The position numbers were made by a program, and so were the translations under genes. The notes beneath the pieces were generated by a model. That model searched no databases and had not been told where the DNA came from. It saw only the letters and a program-made list of their open reading frames with translations. From contig NC_089462.1 in the NCBI RefSeq assembly GCF_029203305.1, positions 806,001 to 870,000 of the forward strand: DNA of 64,000 nucleotides, in the 5' to 3' direction. Each line of letters begins with the position of its first letter. The first letter of the stretch is position 1. Origin of the DNA: Yamadazyma tenuis. Its lineage: Eukaryota; Ascomycota; Pichiomycetes; Serinales; Debaryomycetaceae. This document shows, piece by piece, positions 55,568-64,000 of the stretch.

Positions 55568-57763
55568 ATGAAATTTTGGACTCCCTTGTTACTAGCAGTT
55601 CCGGCACTTTGTGACGATGTAAGTTTGTTCGAGTGGATTAGCAACTATGAAATTGCTCTTGAATCATGTCAGGCCCAGATAGACCTTACAGCTACCGTCT
55701 GTCTAATTCCTGAAACCGCTGCCAAGCGTGGCCTTGTGCGTCGGGATGATGACTTTGATCCCACTAGTTGTTATTGTACTATGGAAGCACCATTTGTCAC
55801 CTTGATCGACTGTTTTGTTAAAGGTGAAGGAAATAAGACTCTGTACATGAACTCATTTATTGACAGTTGTAAAGGGTTGACGGACGAGCCCTTGACATTA
55901 GACTCGTTATATTCCACTTACTACTCCGGCTTGAAGCACATGAAAAACGTACTGACAGTGGAAAATTTCAGTTTGACAGAAGTCGTGGACTACCCTGTGT
56001 TGTTGGGCTACAAACAGTATAAAATCAACCGGCAGTGGGAATGGATGGCAGAGAAGAACAAGAACTTGGGTCTGATCTTTGGTTTGTCTCTCATGGGCTA
56101 CTGGGGTCTTGTGTTGTTGTTGGCAACTCTTGTCAACTGGACGATTTATTTATTCCCTGGGTTCACCGGTTTATTTGTGGGACCTTTGTCCAACATGTGG
56201 AGAAAGTACGTATCATTGCCAGCAGCCATCTCACGCAGAAAAACTCGTGCCGTCAGGTTTGGCTTGTTAGTTCCTTCTCGTATGGAATCGCTCATTATCT
56301 TTGTGTTTTTGTTTTTAACTGCGATGTTCTCAGGAATCAATATCCACCTGGTTCCTGGTAACGAGTTCAGTCAAGGAAACTATGTGGCACGGTTTGTGGC
56401 CATCAGAACGGGTATCATGGTTGGCTACATTTGCCCGCTCTTGGTTTTGTTCGCCGGCCGTAACAACTTTTTGCAATGGTTGACCAGATGGAATTTTGCA
56501 ACCTTTATTACCTACCACCGGTGGGTGTCAAGAATCGTTGTCTTATTGGTGATTATCCACGCAATCGGTTTCACGGTATCGGATATCAGTAGAGACAAAT
56601 ATTCTGCCCGGGTGAAGGAAGGCTTCATCCAATGGGGGATCGTGGCATGTGTTTGTGGAGGAATCATTTTGGTGCAAGGATTGCTCGTGGTGAGAAGAAA
56701 GAGCTACGAAGCATTTTTGGTGATCCACATTTTGATGGCCATGTTCTTCGTTATTGGGGGTTACAAACACACACTCGGGTTTGGTTACCAACCATTATAC
56801 TGGACATCCATCGCCGTATGGGCTATTGACCGGTTAATCAGGTTTACTCGTTTATTTGTTTTCGGAGCTCCAATGGCTACTGTCACTCTTTTGGCAGAAG
56901 AAACCTTGAGAGTGGTTATCCCCAAACCAAGTTTCTGGCATGCCACTCCTGGAGGACATGCCTTTGTACATTTTATTAGACCTTCGTGTTTCTGGCAATC
57001 TCATCCATTCACCTTCACTGATTCGTCTGAAGAGGGTAACTACATCGTCATGTACATCAAATTAAAGGGTGGTGTTACTCATGGGGTCTACAAGCACTTG
57101 GCCAATGCACCCGGAAAGAGTGCTAAAATCAGAGTTTTGGTGGAAGGACCTTATGGAGAAGACTCGTCTGCTCGTAAGTATAAGAACGCTGTGTTCATAG
57201 CTGGAGGTAACGGTATTCCTGGTATTTACTCGGAGTGTATCGACATTGCCAGAAAAACCGTTGATGGAAATGGTCCTCGGTTGAAGCTCATTTGGATCAT
57301 TCGGGAATGGAAGTCGTTGGCTTGGTTCTACCAAGAGTTGAGAAACTTGAACAACACCAACATCGATACTACGGTGTTCGTGACCAAACCATTGTTGAAT
57401 TTGGAAAATGGTTTGACCCATTTGAAGCCAATTCTCATAGACTCAGAATCTTCCTACTCGGACAAAGAAAAGACTAATTCGGATGTCAAAGACTCTAGTC
57501 TTCCATGTAACGATTCGGACCTGGAAGAAACTTCGATGGTGGCCTCCATCAAGAATGAGTTGTCACACATTTCTTTCCAAGAAGGAAGACCTGAAATTCA
57601 CGACCTCATATGTAATGAGATTTCTCAAGCCGATGGGTCTTTGGCATTTGTCACCTGTGGTCACCCCCATATGGTTGATGAAGTTCGTTTTGAAGTATCA
57701 CAGAATTTGCACCAGTCTAAGCACAGAATAGAGTATTTTGAGCAGTTACAGGTATGGGCCTAG
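55568..57763 (+). CDS. Ferric/cupric reductase transmembrane component (FRE family)
   Basis: Cell-surface flavocytochrome b that reduces Fe3+/Cu2+ for uptake. The ATG at 55568 gives 731 residues with a signal peptide (MKFWTPLLLAVPALCDD) and a Cys-containing extracellular domain, then membrane helices with paired heme His (YHRWVSRIVVLLVIIHAIGFT and FLVIHILMAMFFVIGGYKHTLG). The FAD motif is HPFTFTDS and the NADPH motif AGGNGIPGIYSECIDIA; the C-terminal CGHP is the final nucleotide motif. Resembles Fre9/Fre10-type Candida reductases. The longer frame begins at TTG. Confidence 0.92.
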   Translation: MKFWTPLLLAVPALCDDVSLFEWISNYEIALESCQAQIDLTATVCLIPETAAKRGLVRRDDDFDPTSCYCTMEAPFVTLIDCFVKGEGNKTLYMNSFIDSCKGLTDEPLTLDSLYSTYYSGLKHMKNVLTVENFSLTEVVDYPVLLGYKQYKINRQWEWMAEKNKNLGLIFGLSLMGYWGLVLLLATLVNWTIYLFPGFTGLFVGPLSNMWRKYVSLPAAISRRKTRAVRFGLLVPSRMESLIIFVFLFLTAMFSGINIHLVPGNEFSQGNYVARFVAIRTGIMVGYICPLLVLFAGRNNFLQWLTRWNFATFITYHRWVSRIVVLLVIIHAIGFTVSDISRDKYSARVKEGFIQWGIVACVCGGIILVQGLLVVRRKSYEAFLVIHILMAMFFVIGGYKHTLGFGYQPLYWTSIAVWAIDRLIRFTRLFVFGAPMATVTLLAEETLRVVIPKPSFWHATPGGHAFVHFIRPSCFWQSHPFTFTDSSEEGNYIVMYIKLKGGVTHGVYKHLANAPGKSAKIRVLVEGPYGEDSSARKYKNAVFIAGGNGIPGIYSECIDIARKTVDGNGPRLKLIWIIREWKSLAWFYQELRNLNNTNIDTTVFVTKPLLNLENGLTHLKPILIDSESSYSDKEKTNSDVKDSSLPCNDSDLEETSMVASIKNELSHISFQEGRPEIHDLICNEISQADGSLAFVTCGHPHMVDEVRFEVSQNLHQSKHRIEYFEQLQVWA

Positions 57764-58060
57764 TATATTTAATTTATTGTTTTTTTTCGTTAAGGTTATT
57801 TTTTTATAGAAATTTTTATCGATATTAAAGCTTGGTGCGATGTTGTGTCAAATTTGTTTCTTCCGGCCGATCTTTCCCAAAGCCTCTAAACTGTGCAGCA
57901 CCCGGTAGGATAAAATTTTGCAACCTCAAAGAGTCTCCACTAATAGCCAAATAGAAGAATTTAAGAGACCAGATATTGTTAATAGGACAAATTAATGATC
58001 TAGAACTATGGAATTTTTTTCGCTACTAGTTCGAGGTATATCTGCGAGTTTGCAAAAAAA
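57764..58060. other. AT-rich intergenic spacer between FRE gene and tRNA-Asn
   Basis: AT-rich 3' region with T-runs (57780-57810) and no gene, repeat or LTR that I can recognise. Confidence 0.5.
58054..58060 (-). terminator. RNA polymerase III terminator of tRNA-Asn
   Basis: Seven T on the minus strand directly follow the tRNA 3' end. Confidence 0.88.
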
Positions 58061-58134
58061 CGACCCCGGTGAGGATCGAACTCACGATCTCAAGATTAAC
58101 AGTCTTACGCCTTAGCCAGCTTGGCCACGGAGTC
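58061..58134 (-). tRNA. tRNA-Asn (anticodon GTT)
   Basis: A 74-base cloverleaf on the minus strand. The acceptor stem GACTCCG pairs with CGGGGTC, with discriminator G. The anticodon loop CTGTTAA carries anticodon GTT. The A-box region reads TGGCCAAGCTGG and the B-box GTTCGATCC. There is no intron. Confidence 0.97.
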
Positions 58135-58457
58135 TTAATTTCACATTTGTTTCTACCAGCTGACCCGGTTTGGAATTTCAGATCCGGGTCTGTACTAGAT
58201 GATCCCAGTGTAGCTAATCCAATTTTTGTTGATGCCTACTACTCGCTTTTGTTCACGGGGGGCAATGTTCGAAAATGTGGGTGGCTGCAAAAACGTGTAG
58301 ATCATTGCATCACCTTCGCGACGGCTGACGCAAGAAAAGGACAACTTTTTGTCTTCATAAAATTGACTCGCTTTCATCTCATATCGTCTCGTATATTGCA
58401 TATAAGAAAGAACCCAACGGTATCAAATCACTTAGAAGCCCTAGCGTTCTCATCTAC
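58135..58457. other. Spacer between tRNA-Asn and TRS130
   Basis: About 320 bases upstream of the tRNA and downstream of TRS130. Short open frames have no domain. No further RNA gene seen. Confidence 0.5.
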
Positions 58458-61400
58458 CTAAAATGAAAACGTAATGTTATCGAGCTCCGGAACAACCAAA
58501 AGGGTCTCACAGCCATTTTTTATGGAAATGTCCATAGTGAGGTCTCTGCTATCGAGAAGCTTTATCAACAAACGAGGTAGACTCAATTTCCCAACAGTAA
58601 GAGGAATCAATACCAAATTGAACTTGTTGGTACTTTGGCTCTTACTGTCGATGCTGAATATCTTTTTCCTGAACCCGGAAATGAGCCAATTATCATCGTT
58701 AACTATACTAACCTGAAATCGTTCCTTACTTGGATAATCTTCCAATAATGAGGACTCGGCATTTATCGAAATGTCTTGTTCATCTTCAAGTATACGGTGC
58801 TTACTGGTCCATTTCAAACTCGATTCAATTGCCAATTCAACTGATATAGGCTCGCCCACAACGTACTTTTCTTTCTTGTTGAATTTGAACTCAACAATCT
58901 GTAGAATATCGATGTTGGACACAGGAACATAGATGTTCAAGCTGCGAAGCTTGAATGAGTCTTGGGTCGTGGTAGTTGAATGAGTGGAGTTGATGATGTT
59001 GATGATAGAATCTCTCACTTTAGTGCGTTCTTTTGGGGCCAAATATTGTACGATCCGATCTGTGAGAGTAGTGATTTCCAAAATATTCAAGATTGCAAGC
59101 TTTGAGTCTAGAAGATATGATTGATAGTCGAATCTTATTTTAGGCATTACCATGTCGTTAAAAGCATATGAGAAACTTTCAATTTCCAGGTGAACTAACC
59201 TGGCCATGATTTCTTCACATTCTTCGACAACTGAAGAATACACAACTGATAATTTGAATTCGTCGGTCGGTTTCACATGGTGTTTTTCGGTGAGCTCAAT
59301 TTTGTAAAATGAAGTGTACATCTGCTCTCCGTACACAATGCAATTTTCAGAGGTTACCCTAGGAACCTTTATTGTGTATGCGGTGCCGCTATTCTCATCA
59401 GCATTAACTAATTGGGTCGATAATATCCTCACAGGAGACGATATGGCAGAACCAACTTGGAACCTTGAAAAGATCGATTCCGATTTGAAGATGTCTTGAA
59501 CTGAAACACTTACTATAAGGTTTGTATCAATTATCTTTTCAGTCACGAATTCATAGGAAGTCTCGTTAGCATCGTACCTCACAAGCGTTTTCACCTTTAA
59601 GATTTTGTTGTCGGTGAGCAGTTGAATTGGCACTTCATGTAAATATTTCTCACCTGCTTCTAAATCGACTTTTCTTAACTCCAAGTTTTTCTTGTCATAT
59701 TTGAAGTCTTCAAACGTTAAGAAATCCACCGAAACATTTTGGATGGGTGTTTCCCCATTCTTTAATGTAAGGATAATCGATGGTAATCCAAGAAGCAAAT
59801 CTGAAGCCATCTTTATATCACAAGTGAAAACATCTCCACTAGGATAGAAATAAATCGAGTTAGTCTCCATTTCAGACTGTGCAGTTTGGTTATGGAAGAT
59901 CATAGAATCATTTAAAATGGAGTGTTTTGGATCGTCTGGTACTTGGGTAAATGTATGGATCAATTTAAGTTTGGGGCTTAACCCTATTGTCAATTTTACA
60001 GGTTTGAAAAACCCCACAACAGCCCTTCGTGAGACTAACTTGACAGTTTGAAACTTCTCTTCTGATAACCGAACATCACCTACTTTGAAAGTCAAGCCTT
60101 TGGACAATTCAAGTTCAACATGTTCGAATTTGAACTCGATTTCATACAAGTTGGTGAGGTTCAACTCGAGGTAGTAGTTGTGACCATCATTTCTAATGTG
60201 AGGATCCAAGTCGACTTCAAATATTTTCTCAATGGGAAACTCAAAGCTTTCTTGGAGTGATTCTGAACCCTTTATGACATTTTGTGACAACTTTGATATT
60301 TGCTTTTGAGTCTTTATAAGGCGATAATTATTTATATCGACTTTCTCTGAGGTTGTTTTCAAGTTTGAGATGAGCTTTATATATGATTGTACTAACAAAG
60401 CAGGGTTGTTAATACTCAATTTCTCAATGCACTCGACGTATATCTCTAGAAGAATACCTCCCATATAGTTCCAATTGTTGTCAAGAAAGAATTGATATGA
60501 ATCCTGCAAAATGTTCAAACTCTCTTTATAGTTTTGACGTTGATAGTTCAACAATGCTAAATCGATACTAAGGACATCGATGGTCTTTGTTCTGTTACAT
60601 AAAACAAGATGTTGGATTATGGTTTCTGTAGCATTTTCAAAGTACTGAAGAAATGAGTCTTTGGACTTTAGTATTCTCAGTAGCTCTCCCACAAGCTCTA
60701 TTTCCTTCTGTTTATCACCGTGATCATCTAAAGATACTTCATTGAATTCGTAGATTCGATAACCTCTCAAAGCTCCGAGTTTGACGAGACTTGATCTTTC
60801 AAACAACTTCAATTCTCCCATGAACTCGTGCAAATATGAGGTATCGACCTCTTCATGAGCTGGAGTATTTATGAAGTCTTTGATGACTTTGTGGCCCATG
60901 AAATACTCAATCAAGTGGTAGTTGAACTGCAAGACAGAATCACCAAAAAAAGAATTCAAGATATTCAAATAATCGATCATTTCCTGAAAAAGATTCGACA
61001 CATATAGACATTGGATTGAAAACAAGTCTTCATCCTCCACCAACGTCAACAAAAGCTTGAACTTCCTGTTGAAGACAAAACTTATAATGTAGAAATAATT
61101 GGTCTCCAGTAGAATATCACACTCCTTAAAAACAGCCGTAACGTTCTTGTAGTCGATTTCAGGTAAGATGTTCTTGAAAGACGTTGGGCTCTTATGATAG
61201 TAGTTTTGGAGTAGAATAGTGGAGTCTTTCAATGTGTTCAACGAGTCTTTGAACAACCGTAAATTCTCAAAGGACATGGATTTCTTCAAGAGTAAGTTAA
61301 CGAAAAATAAGTCCTTATCCTTAATGGTGCTCAACTGCTTGTCAATGGTCTCAAAATTGCGGAGACAAGATGCTAATATAAGATCCTTGATGAAATTGAT

Positions 61401-61898
61401 CAAATCATTATAAACTTCCAATTTGTTCAAGTCATTATCATTGGGTTCTCTCAACCTGAAACACCTGTCTTTCGAGCCCCTGTTCACAGTCAAGGCACTC
61501 AAGTGTTTGCCATCCTTACCGAAATCTGCTTTTAGCTTTTCGAAAATTGACGTCTTGAAGGAATATTTATCTTTCTTGATAGGAGAGTACAACACAATTA
61601 ACCATTCGACATCGTCGTTTACCGAATGCTTCAACCATTCCAAGATCAAGGGTCGTACCTGGGACTTATAAATCTCTATTGCGTTACATTGGATGAACAT
61701 TAGCCTGACATGGATCAGATCATTGACTTTCTTGGGCACCTCTTCCACCAAGTCCACCGGCAATCGGGGTATTGACCGCAACGCCGACGAGTGGTTAAAC
61801 CTCCAGTGGACGTTTGTCAATGGTAGTTTGGAGTCCAAGCTGGGTTTTATCAAAGGGAATACGTTGAATGGATCATAATATGCCAACTGAACACTCAT
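58458..61898 (-). CDS. TRS130: TRAPP II subunit Trs130 (TRAPPC10)
   Basis: Large subunit of TRAPP II, the Rab GEF for Ypt31/32 at the late Golgi. The ATG at 61898 gives 1146 residues (1102 in yeast) beginning MSVQLAYYDPFNVFPLI, which matches the Trs130 start; the longer frame starts at GTG. Other signatures: LPLTNVHWRFNHSSALRSIPRL and VRPLILEWLKHSVNDDVEWLIVLYSPIKKDKYSFKTSIFEKLKADFG, then a long helical region and a C-terminal beta-rich (Ig-like) part with IEFKFNKKEKYVVGEPISVELAIE. Its start lies 103 bases from the JEN stop on the same strand. Confidence 0.87.
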   Translation of the reverse strand: MSVQLAYYDPFNVFPLIKPSLDSKLPLTNVHWRFNHSSALRSIPRLPVDLVEEVPKKVNDLIHVRLMFIQCNAIEIYKSQVRPLILEWLKHSVNDDVEWLIVLYSPIKKDKYSFKTSIFEKLKADFGKDGKHLSALTVNRGSKDRCFRLREPNDNDLNKLEVYNDLINFIKDLILASCLRNFETIDKQLSTIKDKDLFFVNLLLKKSMSFENLRLFKDSLNTLKDSTILLQNYYHKSPTSFKNILPEIDYKNVTAVFKECDILLETNYFYIISFVFNRKFKLLLTLVEDEDLFSIQCLYVSNLFQEMIDYLNILNSFFGDSVLQFNYHLIEYFMGHKVIKDFINTPAHEEVDTSYLHEFMGELKLFERSSLVKLGALRGYRIYEFNEVSLDDHGDKQKEIELVGELLRILKSKDSFLQYFENATETIIQHLVLCNRTKTIDVLSIDLALLNYQRQNYKESLNILQDSYQFFLDNNWNYMGGILLEIYVECIEKLSINNPALLVQSYIKLISNLKTTSEKVDINNYRLIKTQKQISKLSQNVIKGSESLQESFEFPIEKIFEVDLDPHIRNDGHNYYLELNLTNLYEIEFKFEHVELELSKGLTFKVGDVRLSEEKFQTVKLVSRRAVVGFFKPVKLTIGLSPKLKLIHTFTQVPDDPKHSILNDSMIFHNQTAQSEMETNSIYFYPSGDVFTCDIKMASDLLLGLPSIILTLKNGETPIQNVSVDFLTFEDFKYDKKNLELRKVDLEAGEKYLHEVPIQLLTDNKILKVKTLVRYDANETSYEFVTEKIIDTNLIVSVSVQDIFKSESIFSRFQVGSAISSPVRILSTQLVNADENSGTAYTIKVPRVTSENCIVYGEQMYTSFYKIELTEKHHVKPTDEFKLSVVYSSVVEECEEIMARLVHLEIESFSYAFNDMVMPKIRFDYQSYLLDSKLAILNILEITTLTDRIVQYLAPKERTKVRDSIINIINSTHSTTTTQDSFKLRSLNIYVPVSNIDILQIVEFKFNKKEKYVVGEPISVELAIESSLKWTSKHRILEDEQDISINAESSLLEDYPSKERFQVSIVNDDNWLISGFRKKIFSIDSKSQSTNKFNLVLIPLTVGKLSLPRLLIKLLDSRDLTMDISIKNGCETLLVVPELDNITFSF

Positions 61899-62000
61899 GC
61901 TGTTTAATGGGAACAACTTTGAAAGAATCGCGTTTTTCACTGCTGCAAAATAAATCTCACAAATATTGCATTAATCCTACAAAATAAATATCATATCAAA

Positions 62001-63704
62001 TTATACCTTTTCGACATTAGCCTCGATAGGTTTTGTGACAGAAAAGTTATCGTGGTCTTCATCAAGAGACTCCTCGTCCGACTTGATTCCATGATCATCA
62101 AACTCTTCAACATATTCATCACGATCAATATCGAAAGAAGCGTTTCTATTCTCAGGTCCAAATAAGGTTACAACAATCAAGTAACCCACTACGCATCCCA
62201 AGAATATCGCCATCACCTTGGCGTAATTGTAAGTAGGTGCACCGGATGGGGCAACGATAGGGAATCTTTCACCAATGGTAGACTCGATGGTGGAAGAAGC
62301 AGATGACACCAAATTACCCAACTGGTAACTCAAACCCACCACAAACGTTCTGTAGTCAGGGGGAGACAATTCAGACAAGTGGGAGGGAACCACCCCCCAA
62401 GCCCCTTGCACCCCAGCTTGAAGGAAAAAGGCGCCAGCGTTGATGCCAGAACCTTTAATGAAAGCCCATGGGTAAATCATTGCACCTGCTAACACAGCAG
62501 CAATGATAATGGAGATTCTTCTGCCGATGAAGTTGGAAACATGGCCAAAGATGAACCCTCCAAAAATGGCCCCCAAGTTGGCCACGCTGTTGGTGACGGT
62601 GGCTCTGTCGGTACCGTAACCCAATTGCACCTTCAAGAGAGTTGGGTAGATATCCTGTGACCCGTGTGAAAAAAAGTTGAACCCAGCCATCAAAAGAATC
62701 GTATAGAGGAACATCGCCCAGTAGGTCTTCAAGACCTTTTTTCCCAGGATAACGAATTCGGCAATCTCTTCTCTGACGGTTGGCTGAATGGGTCCAGCAG
62801 TTGGGTCCGCATTACCTTCGGCAATTTTCCTCTTCCTAAGCTCCATCTTGGCTCTCTTGATCAAATAGTCATCAGTTTCGGGTAACATCAATCTCCACAC
62901 AATGAAAATGACTGGGGGCCCGGCAGAAAACCAGAAAATTGATCTCCAGGCCTGGTTGTGGTCGTTATTGACATTATCGACAATAGCTCTGTTAAACACC
63001 ACCACCAAAAGGTATCCAAAGGCATAACCTTGTTGAAAGAGTCCCCCAAGGATACCACGGGCATTTTTGGAAATCCCCACCTCATCGTGGTTAATGGTGG
63101 AAAGATAGTCCTGGTTCAAATCTTTGACAGGCTCGGGGTTACACCCGTAGCAAGTGCCCAAAGCCACCGAATAAACCCCACCCATGGCAATTCCGAAAAG
63201 CGCTCGCACCCCTAAGAACTGTTTGTAGGTCTTGACAAACCCACAGCCAATTTGGAGCACCACCAACAAACCCAATGACACCACATACGGTAACTTGGTG
63301 CCGTACCTATCTCCGATCAACCCAAAAATAGCAGCTCCTACCGACCGCAACATAAGCACTAAAGTGATCCCCCAGGTGATATCTTTGACTTCTTTACCCA
63401 AATCGATAGCAATCGAGTCCACATTCAATGACACACTGAAAAAGTCAAATGCGTCCCAGGTCCAAGCAAAGTACCCAATGAAGAAATACATCCATTGTCG
63501 TCTGTTCAATTCACCCAACGGGCGAAAAGGGTTAAAGTATTGGCCCCAAGTATATGAGCTTCTTTCTTTCTTCGATGCCACCAATGTGGTGAACCGGGTT
63601 TTGAGATACTTTTTAATGGCTCTGGAGGTGAAGGTTGGTGGATGGACCACATGCTGATTATGGTCTTCCACCAACTGAGAGTGAATAGAAATTACACTGG
63701 TCAT
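62001..63704 (-). CDS. Carboxylate:H+ symporter, JEN family
   Basis: MFS transporter for monocarboxylates (lactate, pyruvate) or dicarboxylates (succinate, malate), used on non-fermentable carbon. 567 residues, 12 predicted helices. The JEN signature NFFSHGSQDIYPT in TM7 is complete, and FGLIGDRYGTKLPYVVSLGLL is motif A. A 25-30-residue hydrophilic stretch (CYGCNPEPVKDLNQDYLSTINHDEVG) is inserted before RGILGGLFQQGYAFGYLL. Jen1 or Jen2 type cannot be fixed; GLFQQGYAFGYLLVVVFNRA leans to the Jen2 branch. The acidic C-terminal tail is typical. Confidence 0.88.
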   Translation of the reverse strand: MTSVISIHSQLVEDHNQHVVHPPTFTSRAIKKYLKTRFTTLVASKKERSSYTWGQYFNPFRPLGELNRRQWMYFFIGYFAWTWDAFDFFSVSLNVDSIAIDLGKEVKDITWGITLVLMLRSVGAAIFGLIGDRYGTKLPYVVSLGLLVVLQIGCGFVKTYKQFLGVRALFGIAMGGVYSVALGTCYGCNPEPVKDLNQDYLSTINHDEVGISKNARGILGGLFQQGYAFGYLLVVVFNRAIVDNVNNDHNQAWRSIFWFSAGPPVIFIVWRLMLPETDDYLIKRAKMELRKRKIAEGNADPTAGPIQPTVREEIAEFVILGKKVLKTYWAMFLYTILLMAGFNFFSHGSQDIYPTLLKVQLGYGTDRATVTNSVANLGAIFGGFIFGHVSNFIGRRISIIIAAVLAGAMIYPWAFIKGSGINAGAFFLQAGVQGAWGVVPSHLSELSPPDYRTFVVGLSYQLGNLVSSASSTIESTIGERFPIVAPSGAPTYNYAKVMAIFLGCVVGYLIVVTLFGPENRNASFDIDRDEYVEEFDDHGIKSDEESLDEDHDNFSVTKPIEANVEKV

Positions 63705-64000
63705 CTGACAAACAAATATGCAACGTGAAAATATAGCGGGTTGCTGTTTTTATACCCAAAGCTTATTCCTCCGATAAACTGTGGGGATGCCTTTTTCTTG
63801 ACAGATTAGGCTTCGGAGTATTTAGCGGGATCGCTCCCTTTCCTGTACACATCTCGAGTTGACACCCCAAGTCCTGCGGTTGGCGCGCGGTTATGGGGCC
63901 AAGGTAGATGCCGCTTGAGGGGGGAAGATATGGTTATTGTTGGCCCCGTAGCAACGGGCAAATAAAGTTTAAGAGTGTTGGGTTAATATCATTTATTCAT
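63705..64000. other. Upstream region of the JEN transporter
   Basis: Promoter-like sequence up to the window end. Contains GTGGGG (about 63780) and a GGGGGG-A run (about 63919), which resemble carbon-control (Mig1-type) sites, and a TCCTCCGATAA stretch vaguely like a Cat8 site. None is strong. No gene seen. Confidence 0.4.

Overview
The window is nuclear DNA of a budding yeast, most likely from the CUG-Ser1 group (Debaryomycetaceae and relatives). Genes are dense, almost all intron-free, and packed on both strands. Codon 17831-17833 (CTG) in GOS1 and codon 32089-32091 (CTG) in MGM1 both fall where the families carry Ser, so CTG should probably be read as Ser throughout. The species cannot be named from the sequence alone. 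I see no transposon, CRISPR array or viral sequence.

Layout. 1-11464: NAC subunit EGD1 (start lies outside the window), MICOS subunit MIC26, a vacuolar amino-acid transporter, a Met-rich Sel1-repeat protein, GATA factor GAT1, splicing factor YSF3, a membrane protein and ribosomal protein RPL5. 11543-21763: LRR protein MHP1, Fe-S scaffold ISU1, mitochondrial MCP1, Golgi SNARE GOS1, a spliced STE18 (G-gamma subunit), ER oxidase ERV2, a Vps3844-like protein and the calcineurin regulator RCN1. 22599-29031: HOT13, a B-type cyclin, MAM33, the P1 stalk protein, then a 2-kb gene-free stretch rich in hairpins, and an ECM13-like gene. 29658-38658: an unknown PPxY/TM protein, tRNA-Thr, MGM1, UTP17, RPB10, CDC6 and MHF1. 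39248-45199: an ADH6-like dehydrogenase, WD protein DUF1 and an APQ12-like protein. 45318-52736: a drug/H+ antiporter divergent from the first of two tandem Zn2Cys6 regulators. 52825-63704: a DnaJ protein, ISD11, a ferric reductase, tRNA-Asn, TRS130 and a JEN-type carboxylate transporter.

How the genes work together. Most are housekeeping genes without operon logic, but several themes recur. ISU1 and ISD11 act in mitochondrial Fe-S assembly. MIC26, MCP1, MGM1 and MAM33 act in mitochondrial membranes or matrix. RPL5, P1, EGD1, UTP17 and RPB10 serve ribosome production and translation. CDC6, the cyclin and MHF1 serve replication and the cell cycle. The block at 45-53 kb is the most accessory-like: an efflux pump, a perfect inverted CGG repeat in its promoter, and two paralogous zinc-cluster regulators whose 3' ends have been homogenised.

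Most notable items: the spliced STE18 with a long inverted repeat just before its start, the hairpin-rich stretch at 27.1-27.5 kb (candidate structured RNA), a repeated 16-bp intergenic motif, the regulator gene-conversion tract, and several minisatellites.
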